DNA of 64,000 nt from Roseateles saccharophilus (lineage in GTDB: Bacteria > Pseudomonadota > Gammaproteobacteria > Burkholderiales > Burkholderiaceae_C): positions 62,001 to 126,000 of the forward strand of contig NZ_SMBU01000011.1 in the NCBI RefSeq assembly GCF_004342485.1, given 5' to 3'. Positions within the stretch are counted from its first letter, which is position 1. Every line of letters begins with the position of its first letter. A model generated the notes under the pieces. The model worked only from the letters and a program-made list of their open reading frames with translations, did no database searches and was not told the DNA's origin. Positions 24,984 through 33,211 of this stretch are shown one piece after another. The position numbers were made by a program, and so were the translations under genes.

Positions 24984-25061
24984 GATGCCCCCACGTTCGC
25001 ATTCGCTCACTCCCCCCAAGGGGGCGCGTCAGCGGTTTCGGGCGGCCGGGCACCGCTGACC
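24984..25061 (+). repeat. Start-codon-abutting hairpin repeat, type B copy 1
   Basis: The order is GCCCCCACGTTCGC, then CCCCCC-AAG-GGGGG, then GTCAGCGG (25028-25035) paired exactly with CCGCTGAC (25053-25060) around a GGCGGCCGGGC core. It ends one nucleotide before the ATG of the COG2509 gene. The same architecture recurs at 33966-34046 ahead of the low-Mr phosphatase. No Shine-Dalgarno sequence is visible between repeat and start codon. Confidence 0.65.
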
Positions 25062-26762
25062 ATGATCCGCATCACCGAACTCCGCCTGCCGCTGAACCAC
25101 GCCGAGGACGCGCTGCGCCCCGCCGTGCTGGCGCGCCTCAAGCTGGCCGACACCGAACTGGCCGGCATCCACGTCTTCCGCCGCGGCTACGACGCGCGCA
25201 AGAAGAGCGACATCCAGCTCGTCTACACGCTGGACTGCACGCTGGCCGATGGCCTCGACGAAGTCGCCGTCCTCGCCCGCTTCGCCGGCGACCACCAGAT
25301 CCGCCCCACGCCCGACACCGGCTACCACTTCCTGGCCCAGGTGGGCGACTACGGCGGCCCACGCCCCGTCGTCGTCGGCTTCGGGCCCTGCGGCCTGTTC
25401 GCCGCACTCATCCTGGCGCAAATGGGCCTGCGCCCCATCGTGCTGGAGCGCGGCAAGTCGGTGCGCGAGCGCACCCAGGACACCTGGGGCCTGTGGCGCG
25501 AGCACAGGCTCAACCCCGAGAGCAATGTGCAGTTCGGCGAAGGCGGCGCCGGCACCTTCTCCGACGGCAAGCTCTACAGCCAGATCTCCGACCCGCGCCA
25601 CCTCACGCGCAAGGTGCTGACCGAGTTCGTCAAGGCAGGCGCGCCGGAGGAGATCCTGTTCGTCAGCAAGCCCCACATCGGCACCTTCCGCCTGGTCAGC
25701 ATGATCATCAAGATGCGCGCCGACATCGAGGCGCTGGGCGGCGAGATCCGTTTCCAGCAGAAGATGACGGACCTGCTGATCGAGGACGGCGCGGTGCGCG
25801 GCGTGCAGCTGGAGTCGGGCGAGCAGATCAGCACCAGCCATGTCGTCATCGCGCTGGGCCACAGCGCCCGCGACACCTTCCAGATGCTGCATGCGCGCGG
25901 CGTGCAGATGGAGGCCAAGCCCTTTTCGATCGGCTACCGCATCGAGCACCCGCAGAGCCTCGTCGACGCGGCCCGCTTCGGCGCCAACGCCGGCAACCCC
26001 ATCCTCGGCGCCGCCGACTATAAGCTGGTGCACCACGCGAAGAATGGCCGCTCGGTCTACAGCTTCTGCATGTGCCCCGGCGGCACCGTCGTCGCGGCCA
26101 CCAGCGAACCCGAGCGCGTCGTCACCAACGGCATGAGCCAGTATTCGCGCAACGAACGCAACGCCAACGCCGGCATCGTCGTGGGCCTGACGCCCGAGGA
26201 CTACCGCCAGGACGGCCGTCGCGACGGCAGCCCGGTGAACCCGCTGGACGGCATGGCCTTCCAGCGCATCTGGGAAAGCCGCGCCTACGAACTCGGCGGC
26301 GGCGGCTATCTCGCGCCGGGCTCGCTGGTGGGAGACTTCATCAAGCGCCAGGTCAGCCAGGAATTCGGCGACGTGCAGCCCAGCTACAAGCCCGGCGTCA
26401 CGCTGACCAATCTGCAGCAGAAGGACCGCGGCTCCCTGCCCCGCTACTGCCTGGACGCGATCCGCGAGGCGCTGCCCGCCTTCGCCCGCCAGATCCGCGG
26501 CTTCGATCGCCCGGACGCGGTGCTGACCGGCGTGGAGACGCGCACTTCATCGCCATTGCGCATCAACCGCGGGCGCGATTACCAGAGCGTCAATGTGCGC
26601 GGCCTGTTCCCGGCCGGCGAGGGTGCCGGTTACGCGGGCGGGATCATGTCGGCCGGCGTCGATGGCATCGAGGTCGCCGAGGCGCTGGCGGCGGATCTGC
26701 TCGGCATGCCGGATGCGGCGGTGCTGCAGGGCAAGGGGGCGAAGGCGGGCGGGCAGGTGTAG
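25062..26762 (+). CDS. Uncharacterised FAD-dependent dehydrogenase (COG2509 type)
   Basis: 566 aa. An N-terminal ~90-residue alpha/beta domain precedes the Rossmann FAD site (VVGFGPCGLFAALIL, ~105-119). LERGKSVRERTQDTW and GEGGAGTFSDGKLYSQ follow. C-terminal FPAGEGAGYAGGIMSAGVDG closes the FAD domain. These match the COG2509 flavoprotein group, conserved in many bacteria and without established substrate. The start ATG directly follows the type B hairpin repeat. It is the only gene of its transcript as far as seen. Confidence 0.85.
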   Translation: MIRITELRLPLNHAEDALRPAVLARLKLADTELAGIHVFRRGYDARKKSDIQLVYTLDCTLADGLDEVAVLARFAGDHQIRPTPDTGYHFLAQVGDYGGPRPVVVGFGPCGLFAALILAQMGLRPIVLERGKSVRERTQDTWGLWREHRLNPESNVQFGEGGAGTFSDGKLYSQISDPRHLTRKVLTEFVKAGAPEEILFVSKPHIGTFRLVSMIIKMRADIEALGGEIRFQQKMTDLLIEDGAVRGVQLESGEQISTSHVVIALGHSARDTFQMLHARGVQMEAKPFSIGYRIEHPQSLVDAARFGANAGNPILGAADYKLVHHAKNGRSVYSFCMCPGGTVVAATSEPERVVTNGMSQYSRNERNANAGIVVGLTPEDYRQDGRRDGSPVNPLDGMAFQRIWESRAYELGGGGYLAPGSLVGDFIKRQVSQEFGDVQPSYKPGVTLTNLQQKDRGSLPRYCLDAIREALPAFARQIRGFDRPDAVLTGVETRTSSPLRINRGRDYQSVNVRGLFPAGEGAGYAGGIMSAGVDGIEVAEALAADLLGMPDAAVLQGKGAKAGGQV

Positions 26763-26857
26763 GGCGGATTCTCCGGACCCGCCAAGCCCACCCCACTAAG
26801 CTTGCCCGTCCAATCTTCTAGCAGCCAGCGACACCATTGCGATCCGACGGCATGTGC

Positions 26858-27364
26858 TCACGCCAGATCCTTGGGATACGCCGTCTGGATGTGCAGCGGC
26901 GCCCAGGACTCCGCCGACCCAAGCTTGTCCACCAGCACGAAGACCGAGCTGACCAGCACCTTCTGCAGGTAGTTCTGCGGCCCTGAGGCCGGCAGCTGCT
27001 TCTTGCCGATCTTGGCCATGGGGCTCTGCACAACATTGGCCGTGATCTTGCCGAGGGCGGCGCTTAGCTGGACGGTGATGGCACAGCTGTCCACGCCCAG
27101 CCTGTTCAGCGTGGCCAGTTCCTGCTGACCCTTGACGTCGTGCAGGGCCTCTTCGACGGCCAGCACCAGATCCTTGCGGCCGCAGAAGGTGGAGTCCTGC
27201 TTGATGGCTCGGCGGTCGAAGGGGTTGTCACGCTGCTCCGTGTGGCGGCTGATGGCGTGGCCCTCATGCGCCTTGGCCGCCGGGCTGCTGGGCCGCAAGC
27301 GGCGCTCGCTGAGGTAGAGCATCTGGTGAATCTCCTCGCGCGTGTACTGGCGGTCGTAACCCAT
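26858..27364 (-). CDS. Orphan RNase A-like toxin domain protein (CdiA-CT/PF18431-like)
   Basis: 168 aa. A polar ~30-residue N-terminus precedes a domain resembling the bacterial RNase A-like fold of contact-dependent inhibition toxins. GHAISRH is followed at H+11 by R52 (H41, R52), then DSTFCGRKDLVLAVEEAL, a beta-rich second half (SCAITVQL, ITANV, SVFVLVD) and the C-terminal HIQTAYP (T161, Y163). The His, Arg, Thr-x-Tyr set matches the catalytic residues described for a Yersinia CdiA-CT of this class, as recalled. There is no signal peptide, pretoxin or secretion domain and no evident immunity gene; the preceding same-strand 88-aa ORF is the only candidate. Assignment by eye. Confidence 0.6.
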   Translation of the reverse strand: MGYDRQYTREEIHQMLYLSERRLRPSSPAAKAHEGHAISRHTEQRDNPFDRRAIKQDSTFCGRKDLVLAVEEALHDVKGQQELATLNRLGVDSCAITVQLSAALGKITANVVQSPMAKIGKKQLPASGPQNYLQKVLVSSVFVLVDKLGSAESWAPLHIQTAYPKDLA

Positions 27365-27486
27365 GGCCGTCTCCTGAAATGAGGCTCCGGCATGCTAGAC
27401 AGAAGTCGCCCGGCGGCAATCGTTGACTAGGGGATCCCGCCTGTCCCCCGCTGCCAAGCTGGCCTGCCGCAGCGCAGTCCGGCGCT

Positions 27487-27753
27487 TCAAGGTCCCTCCG
27501 CGCCAGAGGCCAGCATCCCGATCAGTTCCTTGGCAAACGCCAGCGCCTCCTCCGGCGTCTCGAAATGCATCTCGTTGTTGAGGTCGACGACGTCGCCGTC
27601 CGGCCCCTTGTGCACGACGGACCAGCCGCCTGCGCCGCCGTCGATGGCGAGCACGCCGAATTGCCCGGGCTGGAGGTCCCGGGCGCTGCCGCCGGTGACG
27701 ACGATGTCGCGGCCGAGGTGGGAGTGGTAGCGTCGCATCGGTGCGATTTTCAT
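27487..27753 (-). CDS. Small hypothetical protein
   Basis: 88 aa, no recognised family. It runs from MKIAPMRRYHSHLGRD through a beta-rich part (FGVLAIDGGAGGWSVVHKG) to an acidic helix (ETPEEALAFAKELIGML), with no signal peptide. Its ATG (27751-27753) lies 10 nt from the divergent DUF427 start, so promoters must overlap the coding ends. It lies upstream of the RNase A-like gene on the same strand with a 122-bp gap; an immunity role is possible but unsupported. Alternative upstream starts overlap the DUF427 gene and were not used. Confidence 0.55.
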   Translation of the reverse strand: MKIAPMRRYHSHLGRDIVVTGGSARDLQPGQFGVLAIDGGAGGWSVVHKGPDGDVVDLNNEMHFETPEEALAFAKELIGMLASGAEGP

Positions 27754-27763
27754 GGAGCCTGCA

Positions 27764-28045
27764 ATGAAAGCAGTCTGGAACGGCGTGACCCTCGCCGAGA
27801 GCGACGACACGGTGGTCGTCGAAGGTAACCATTACTTCCCGGCCGAGTCGCTGAACAAGCAGTACACGAGCTTCAGCAACCACGTCAGCCGCTGCCCCTG
27901 GAAGGGCGAGGCCAAGTACCTGAGCCTGCTGATCAACGGCGAGATGAATACCGACGCGGTCTGGTACTACCCCGACCCGCTGCCCGCGGCGGCCGAGATC
28001 AAGGGCCGCTACGCGTTCTGGAAGGGGGTCAAGGTCACGGAGTGA
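27764..28045 (+). CDS. DUF427 domain protein
   Basis: 93 aa, the full length of a single DUF427 domain: MKAVWNGVTLAESDDTVVVE, NHYFPAESLN, CPWKGEAKYLSL, AVWYYPDP and RYAFWKGV. The family is widespread and lacks an established biochemical role. The start at ATG 27764 is fixed by GGAG at 27754-27757 at good spacing. Unlinked to any obvious pathway; it ends before a hairpin-rich spacer. Confidence 0.85.
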   Translation: MKAVWNGVTLAESDDTVVVEGNHYFPAESLNKQYTSFSNHVSRCPWKGEAKYLSLLINGEMNTDAVWYYPDPLPAAAEIKGRYAFWKGVKVTE

Positions 28046-28105
28046 CGAACCTGAGGCCCCCAGGTCGAGGCGATGCCTCGCCCGCCCCCCGAGGGGGTTC
28101 GAGGG
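28046..28105. repeat. Hairpin-rich intergenic block related to the type B repeats
   Basis: Between the convergent DUF427 and mltA genes lie CGAGGC-GAT-GCCTCG (28066-28080) and CCCCCC-GAG-GGGGG. They run into GCGGCCGGGC, which here is the 3' end of mltA. Order and elements match the type B repeats at 24984 and 33966, so this is a diverged copy, possibly serving as a bidirectional terminator. Confidence 0.5.
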
Positions 28106-29203
28106 CTACGGAGCGGCCGGGCGCCCCTCGAGCGGCAGCAGCGCCCACAACCGCAGCGGCTGCCTGGTGCGGCTGGCGCGCTGGGCCGCCTCGTCGCCCC
28201 AGCCCCAGAACAGGTCGGCGCGCACGGCGCCCTGGATGGCGCCGCCGGTGTCCTGGGCCAGCACGAGGCGGCGCAACGGCGAGGGCGTTGCGCCCGGCGA
28301 CCAGGGCTCGGTGCTTTCCAGCCACAGCGGCGTCCCCAGGCCGATGAAGGCCTTGTCCACCGCGACTGAGCGCCCCGGCATCAAGGGCACGCCCTGGGCG
28401 CCGCGCGGGCCTTGGCTCCCGTCAGCCAGCGCCTCCTCGCGGAAGTAGACGACGCGCGGGTTCACGGCCAGCGCCTCACGCACCCTGGCAGGGTTGCGGC
28501 GCGCCCAGTCGCTCAGGCTGGGCGGCGTCGCGTCGCGGATCTCGCCGCGGTCGAGCAGGGGCCGCACGGCGGATCGGAAGGGCTGGTCGTTGTGGCCGGC
28601 GAAGGCGACGCGGCTGATGCGCTCGCCGCCGTCCGCATCGTGCATGACGAGGCGGCCCGAGCCCTGCACCTGCAGCTGCAGCAGTGCGAAGGGGTCGTCC
28701 AGATAGGCCAGGGCCAGCGCGGCGAAGCGCGGGTCGGCTTCCATGTCGCGGCGCGGCGTGCGGCGCAGGGCCGGGTCGGCGGGCAGCGCCAGCAAGGGCC
28801 ACTGGAAGGCGCCCTGGCGGCTGCGGCTGGCGGCCACCTGGGGCTCGAAATAGCCGGTCAGCAGGCCGGTCGTCTCGCCGCCGTCGGCGGCCAGCCGCCA
28901 GGGGCGCAGATGCTTCATCAGGAAGAGCGTGGCCTCCATCGCGTCGGCCGGCGCCTGCAGCGCGGCGCGGGCGCAGAACTCGGCCCAGCCTGGCGCTGGG
29001 CGCAGGCAGCTGGCCAGCAGCGCCGGCCAGGCGGTGAGCAGGTCGTCGCTGCCCCAGCCAGGCAGCTCCTTCCAGTCGACAGCGGCCCAGCGCGGACCCG
29101 ACTGCTGCGCGACGGGCTGACCGGGCGGCTGCAACGGCGGCGCCGAACAGGCCGCCAGGCTTCCTAGAATCAGGGCCAGAACTCCACGCGCCCACCATCC
29201 CAT
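28106..29203 (-). CDS. mltA: Membrane-bound lytic murein transglycosylase A
   Basis: 365 aa lipoprotein: MGWWARGVLALILGSLAACS with the lipobox LAAC. The MltA barrel begins around TTGLLTGYFEPQVAASRS, a conserved family sequence, followed by LQVQGSGRLVMHDA. The C-terminal 3D domain holds VLAQDTGGAIQGAVRADLFWG with the catalytic Asp. It cleaves peptidoglycan glycan strands to 1,6-anhydro-muropeptides from the outer membrane. The start was chosen at the ATG preceding the lipoprotein signal (29201-29203); it overlaps the start of the opposite-strand 35-aa ORF. Confidence 0.93.
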   Translation of the reverse strand: MGWWARGVLALILGSLAACSAPPLQPPGQPVAQQSGPRWAAVDWKELPGWGSDDLLTAWPALLASCLRPAPGWAEFCARAALQAPADAMEATLFLMKHLRPWRLAADGGETTGLLTGYFEPQVAASRSRQGAFQWPLLALPADPALRRTPRRDMEADPRFAALALAYLDDPFALLQLQVQGSGRLVMHDADGGERISRVAFAGHNDQPFRSAVRPLLDRGEIRDATPPSLSDWARRNPARVREALAVNPRVVYFREEALADGSQGPRGAQGVPLMPGRSVAVDKAFIGLGTPLWLESTEPWSPGATPSPLRRLVLAQDTGGAIQGAVRADLFWGWGDEAAQRASRTRQPLRLWALLPLEGRPAAP

Positions 29204-29309
29204 GCTGCTCCTTGCCCTCGAAGCCCTCGGCGCGCTGCTGATCTTTGTGTTCATCGTCTGGTGGACCATGTTCTCGGGCCGCAAGCGCGGCGAACGCCGA
29301 GAGGATTAG
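29202..29309 (+). CDS. Tiny single-span membrane protein
   Basis: 35 aa: one hydrophobic helix (LGALLIFVFIVWWTMF, residues ~9-24) and a basic/acidic tail SGRKRGERRED. Its ATG overlaps the ATG of divergent mltA in a shared CATG, and its TAG overlaps the TAA of the convergent PF10136 gene, so it exactly fills the gap between the two. The topology (short periplasmic N-terminus, Lys/Arg cytoplasmic C-terminus) is typical of bacterial small membrane proteins. Function unknown; it may act with either neighbour. Confidence 0.55.
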   Translation: MLLLALEALGALLIFVFIVWWTMFSGRKRGERRED

Positions 29310-31273
29310 CGCGGCGGGATCAGGAAGCTCAGCGGCTCCTGCCACAGCCGCGTGCGGATGGCCGCGTAGACGCGCCGCCGGTCCGCCAGCCTGACGCCGC
29401 GCGAGCGCAGCGCCACCTTGAAGGCGCAGAAGAAGCTGACGCCGACATTGAGCACGCCGATGCCGGCGATGCAGATCACGCAGGACCAGAAGGCCCAGGT
29501 CGTCATCACGCCGAAACCGAGGGCGCCCACGGCCGCGGCCAGCTGGCCGGTCGCCAGCGTCACGTGGCGCACCTCGGCCGGCAGGCCGAAGAAGCCGGTC
29601 AGCGCCGGCACCAGGCCCAGCATCAAGCCCAGGCTGGTGTTGGCCGCCAGGCCCGAGATATTGGCCCGCCACCACTGCGACCAGCGCTGCGCCCGCGCGC
29701 GGCCGAGGGCGGTGATGATGCGCGGGTTCCAGGCAATGGCGCTGTCCAGGCGGTGGAAGACGAACCAGTTCTCCACCCAGCCGGCAATCAGGCTGGACGA
29801 GAACAGCAGCACGCCGGTGAAGGCGGCGAACAGCAGCGAGGGCCCGGCCAGGCTCAGCGAATGCAGCACATAGTGGGCCTCCTTCTCGCCCACCGGCGGC
29901 GCGCCGAAGGCCGCGCGGCACAGCAGCTGCACGGCCAGCACCAGGGGCGCCGCGAGCGCGAGGTTGCCGAGGATGCCCGCCACCTGCGAGCGCACGAGGT
30001 GGGCTACCTCGTCGACGAAGCCCTGCAGGCCGTCGTCGCGCTCGATGTGCAGCAGCTTGTGGGCCATGGCCGGCGCCGTCATGGCCGGCTGCTTGGTGGC
30101 CACGGTCCAGTGCAGCAGATGGATGAGGACGAAGCTGAGCGCGTAGTTCAGACCGGCCCAGAAGCCGCCCCAGAAGGCCGTGAATCCCAGCAGCGCGATG
30201 AAGAACTTGACGAAGGTGGTGCCGGCGATGACGGCGCCGCCGCCGGCCGCGCGCCCGAGCATGTCGCGGTACTCGTCGCGGCTGCGGGTGATGTAGTGCT
30301 CGCCGGCCTCGGCGCTGCGCTCGGCCAGCTTGCGCGCCAGCAGCGAGTAGTGGCGCGCGAACAGCGTGCGCAGGCTGCGCCGCTCGTGCACGACGCGCAC
30401 CAGGCCTGCAACGAGGCGCAGCAGGTCGCGCTGTGGTTCACTCGACGCCAGGCAGGCCAGCAGCGCCTCGATGCGGTCCAGCCTTGCGGTGAGCTGCTCG
30501 ACGGAGAACATCAGGTCCACCGACACGCCGTGGGCCTCGAGGTGCTCGGGCACGCTCTGCGCGGCGGCGCGGCAGCGGTCCAGCAGCGCACGCAGATATT
30601 GCAGCGGCGGCCCGGGCGGCTCGGTGGCGCCCGGCTGCAGCGCGCGCTCGACGGCCTCCCAGGCCGCCGGCAATTGGTGGAAGGGGCGGTCCTGCAGCAG
30701 CTGCTCGTCCATGCGCACGCGCAGCGCCCCGGACAGGCCGGCCGCATGCACGCTGCTGACGAGCACCGTGACCGCGGCGTTCGCTTCGACGCGCCAGCCG
30801 TCGTCGGGCGCGGCGGCGAACAGCAGGCTCAGCCGGCCGAGCAGCTCGTCGTCGATGGCGGCGATCCAGGCCTCGTCGGCCTCGTCGCCGAACAGCAGTT
30901 CGAACAGCGCCGCGAGGTCGCGCGTGTCGGTGGTGGCGGGCAGCAGGCGGCGGCGCAGCCGGCCGAGGAACTCGTGCCACAGCGCCATGCGCGGCGCAAA
31001 GCCGACCTCGGCGAACAGGCTGACCGCATCGACGTCGTTCCAGACGCCGGCGATGACGGCCGCGAAGCGCTGGGCGTGCTCGGGGTGGCGCTCCAGCACA
31101 TTGAGCAGGTGCTTGAGGCGCACGACCGGCCGCGGCGTGCCAGCGCCTTCATCGCGCGGCGCCTGGCGCAGCCATTCGAGCAGGCGCACCAGCCACAGAT
31201 TGCGCTCGGCCAGCACGGCCTGCGGGTCGGCCGCGTTCAGCAGCGCGGTGAGGTCCCAGGTCTGGTTGATCAA
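29306..31273 (-). CDS. PF10136 family membrane protein, historically called site-specific recombinase
   Basis: 655 aa. A helical soluble N-terminal half (~1-330) begins MINQTWDLTALLNAADPQAV. The C-terminal half (~340-640) holds 6-7 membrane helices (FFIALLGFTAFWGGFWAGLN, ILGNLALAAPLVLAVQLL and others). This architecture matches PF10136 (Gcr-type). The recombinase label is old and unsupported by the membrane topology, and no recombinase catalytic motif is visible. It lies between the small membrane ORF and a repeat block upstream of apaG, a neighbourhood common in Burkholderiales. Confidence 0.78.
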   Translation of the reverse strand: MINQTWDLTALLNAADPQAVLAERNLWLVRLLEWLRQAPRDEGAGTPRPVVRLKHLLNVLERHPEHAQRFAAVIAGVWNDVDAVSLFAEVGFAPRMALWHEFLGRLRRRLLPATTDTRDLAALFELLFGDEADEAWIAAIDDELLGRLSLLFAAAPDDGWRVEANAAVTVLVSSVHAAGLSGALRVRMDEQLLQDRPFHQLPAAWEAVERALQPGATEPPGPPLQYLRALLDRCRAAAQSVPEHLEAHGVSVDLMFSVEQLTARLDRIEALLACLASSEPQRDLLRLVAGLVRVVHERRSLRTLFARHYSLLARKLAERSAEAGEHYITRSRDEYRDMLGRAAGGGAVIAGTTFVKFFIALLGFTAFWGGFWAGLNYALSFVLIHLLHWTVATKQPAMTAPAMAHKLLHIERDDGLQGFVDEVAHLVRSQVAGILGNLALAAPLVLAVQLLCRAAFGAPPVGEKEAHYVLHSLSLAGPSLLFAAFTGVLLFSSSLIAGWVENWFVFHRLDSAIAWNPRIITALGRARAQRWSQWWRANISGLAANTSLGLMLGLVPALTGFFGLPAEVRHVTLATGQLAAAVGALGFGVMTTWAFWSCVICIAGIGVLNVGVSFFCAFKVALRSRGVRLADRRRVYAAIRTRLWQEPLSFLIPPR

Positions 31274-31293
31274 TTCTGTTGTCCTTGGCTTTA

Positions 31294-31415
31294 GCGGGCC
31301 GAGCGCCGGGCCGCTCCCAACCCGGCCCGCCTTGGGCGATGTGCTAGCCGGTCAATCCGGCAGGCATCGCCGTCCCCTCGGGGGACCGGCCAAGGTATGC
31401 CTTGGACGAGGGGCT
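31294..31415 (-). repeat. Modular hairpin repeat, copy R2 (reverse orientation)
   Basis: Read on the minus strand: CCCCTCGT, stem CCAAGG-CATA-CCTTGG, CCCC-CGA-GGGG, the compound hairpin GGCGATG...CATCGCC enclosing CCGG/CCGG, then CGGCCCGGCGCTCGGCCCGC. The same frame occurs in R3 (35650-35843) with different inner stems. It fills the whole space between the apaG stop and the upstream PF10136 gene promoter region. Confidence 0.75.
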
Positions 31416-31790
31416 TCAATGCAGGCTGGCGCTGTCGGCGAGCAGGAACTCGGCGACCTCGGCGTGGAAGATCTCGCAGCCCTCGGTCACGCACAGGAAG
31501 CGCCCGCGCATCGTGCCCTGCGGCGTGCCGATCTGGGCCCAGGAGCTGTACTGGAAGCTCTGGCCCGGCGCCAGCACCGGCTGGTGGCCGACGACGGCCA
31601 GGCCATCGACGCGCTGCACCTGGCCGCGCGCGTCGGTGATCTCCCAGTGCCGGCCGATGAGCTGGGCCAGCACGTCGCCGGTGTTCTCGATCGTGATCGT
31701 GTAGCTGTAGGCGTACAGACCTTGCTCGAGGTGGGTCTGCTCGGGCAGGGCCTGCACCGCGGCGCTGCAGCTGAAACGGGGATTCGCCAT
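31416..31790 (-). CDS. apaG: Co2+/Mg2+ efflux protein ApaG
   Basis: 124 aa, the normal ApaG length. It is a single fibronectin-III-like beta domain: YAYSYTITIENTGDVLAQLI, GRHWEITDARGQVQRVDGLA, VVGHQPVLAPGQSFQYSSW and GTMRGRFLCVTEG are the conserved strands and loops. ApaG is linked to divalent cation and dinucleotide phenotypes; its mechanism is unsettled. It lies near rpe and mltA as in many Burkholderiales. The start is at ATG 31788-31790. Confidence 0.93.
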   Translation of the reverse strand: MANPRFSCSAAVQALPEQTHLEQGLYAYSYTITIENTGDVLAQLIGRHWEITDARGQVQRVDGLAVVGHQPVLAPGQSFQYSSWAQIGTPQGTMRGRFLCVTEGCEIFHAEVAEFLLADSASLH

Positions 31791-31850
31791 CGGTGGATTG
31801 TCGTGCTCAAACGCTATGCTGGGCGCATGTTCGTCGGGATGCGATCCTAA

Positions 31851-32597
31851 GTGCTGCGCTGGCTCTGCCTGCTGGGCGCACTGCTGAGCTTGGCAGTGCC
31901 GGCCCAGGAGCTTGCGCTGCGCACGGTCCAGCAGTCCAGCTCGACGGTCAAGTACGACCCCGACGCCGGCCCGCAGAAGCCGGGGCTGTGCGTGGAGATC
32001 CTGCACGCCGTCGAGAAGCAGGACCCGGGGCTGCGCTTCACCGGCCTGGAGCAGCAGGTGCCGCTCAAGCGCGTCGAGCGCCTGCTGGCCGACGGCCTCG
32101 TCGACGCCTTCTTCTGCCTGCTGAAGTCGCCCGAGCGCGAACAGCAGTGGCGCTATCTGCCGGTGCCGCTGTACCGCATACGCCATGTCGTCGTGCAGCG
32201 CACCGACGACCCGCGCGGGGTGGGCAGCCTGGCCGAGCTCGCCATGCTGAGCCGCGCCAAGCCCGTGCTGGTCGTGCGCGGCACCGTGCTGGCGCGCCGC
32301 CTGGCGGCGGCCGATGTGGCCATCGCCGAGGTCGGCTCCGAACGCGAGGCGCTGCAGATGCTGGCCCTCGGGCGCGCCGACGCCCTCTACGGCCAGGACA
32401 TCAACCTGCGGCGCTACATTGCCGAGAGCCGTGTTGCCGACGGGCTCAGGATGGGCCGCAGCGCCTTCCAGGAGGAGGAGCAATACCTCGCCGTGCGCGC
32501 CGACCTGCCGGCGGCCCAGGCGGAACGCCTGACCCAGGCCCTGCGCCGGCTTGAGCGCGACGGCACGCTGCGCCAGCTGGCCGACAAATACCGATGA
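31851..32597 (+). CDS. Periplasmic solute-binding-like protein (paralogue)
   Basis: 248 aa with a GTG start and a signal peptide ([20 protein letters not shown]). The body is SBP_bac_3-like ([48 protein letters not shown]). Paralogous to 11118-11882, sharing CV-x-ILHA/YIRA, TGLE and RH-x-V-x-RTDD/RADD. No ABC partner is linked. Its TGA overlaps the ATG of tag (ATGA), so the two are coupled. An upstream ATG at 31827 is closed by an in-frame TAA, which supports the GTG at 31851. Confidence 0.72.
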   Translation: MLRWLCLLGALLSLAVPAQELALRTVQQSSSTVKYDPDAGPQKPGLCVEILHAVEKQDPGLRFTGLEQQVPLKRVERLLADGLVDAFFCLLKSPEREQQWRYLPVPLYRIRHVVVQRTDDPRGVGSLAELAMLSRAKPVLVVRGTVLARRLAAADVAIAEVGSEREALQMLALGRADALYGQDINLRRYIAESRVADGLRMGRSAFQEEEQYLAVRADLPAAQAERLTQALRRLERDGTLRQLADKYR

Positions 32598-33211
32598 CCG
32601 CAAAGCCCTTGTACCTGCCACCCGACGGCCGCCCGCGCTGCGCCTGGTGCGCCGCCGCGGCCGGCGACGCGCTCTATCTGCGCTACCACGACGAGGAATG
32701 GGGCCGCCCCGTGGCGGACGACTTCCGGCTGTTCGAGAAGCTCTGCCTGGAGGGCTTCCAGAGCGGCCTATCGTGGCGCACCATCCTGAACAAGCGCGAG
32801 GCCTTCCGCGCGGCCTTCGCGGGCTTCGACTACAACGAGGTGGCCCGCTTCGGCGAGAAGGACGTGAACCGCCTGCTGGGCGACGCCGGCATCGTGCGCC
32901 ACCGGGGCAAGATCGAGGCCGCCATCCACAACGCCGGGCGCTGCGTGGAGCTGGTGGCGCAGGAGGGCTCGCTGGCCGCCTACCTGTGGCGCTTCGAGCC
33001 GCCGCAGAACTCGGTAGCCCACAACCTGGCGCAGTCGGCCCCCTCCGAGGCCCTGTCCAAGGACCTGAAGAAGCGCGGCTGGAAGTTCGTCGGCCCGACG
33101 ACGATGCACGCGCTGATGCAGGCCATGGGCCTGATCAACGACCACCAGCCCGGCTGCCATCACTGGGCCGAGGCGCAGCGGGCGCGCGAAGCGTTCAGAC
33201 GGCTGGGCTAG
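32594..33211 (+). CDS. tag: DNA-3-methyladenine glycosylase I
   Basis: 205 aa. RCAWC near the N-terminus (zinc-site cysteine), [38 protein letters not shown] (helix-hairpin-helix region), [19 protein letters not shown] and the C-terminal HQPGCHHW supply the family signature and zinc ligands. It excises 3-methyladenine from alkylated DNA. Coupled to the solute-binding-like gene upstream. The stop codon lies inside the perfect 55-nt palindrome that precedes rpe. Confidence 0.94.
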   Translation: MTAKPLYLPPDGRPRCAWCAAAAGDALYLRYHDEEWGRPVADDFRLFEKLCLEGFQSGLSWRTILNKREAFRAAFAGFDYNEVARFGEKDVNRLLGDAGIVRHRGKIEAAIHNAGRCVELVAQEGSLAAYLWRFEPPQNSVAHNLAQSAPSEALSKDLKKRGWKFVGPTTMHALMQAMGLINDHQPGCHHWAEAQRAREAFRRLG

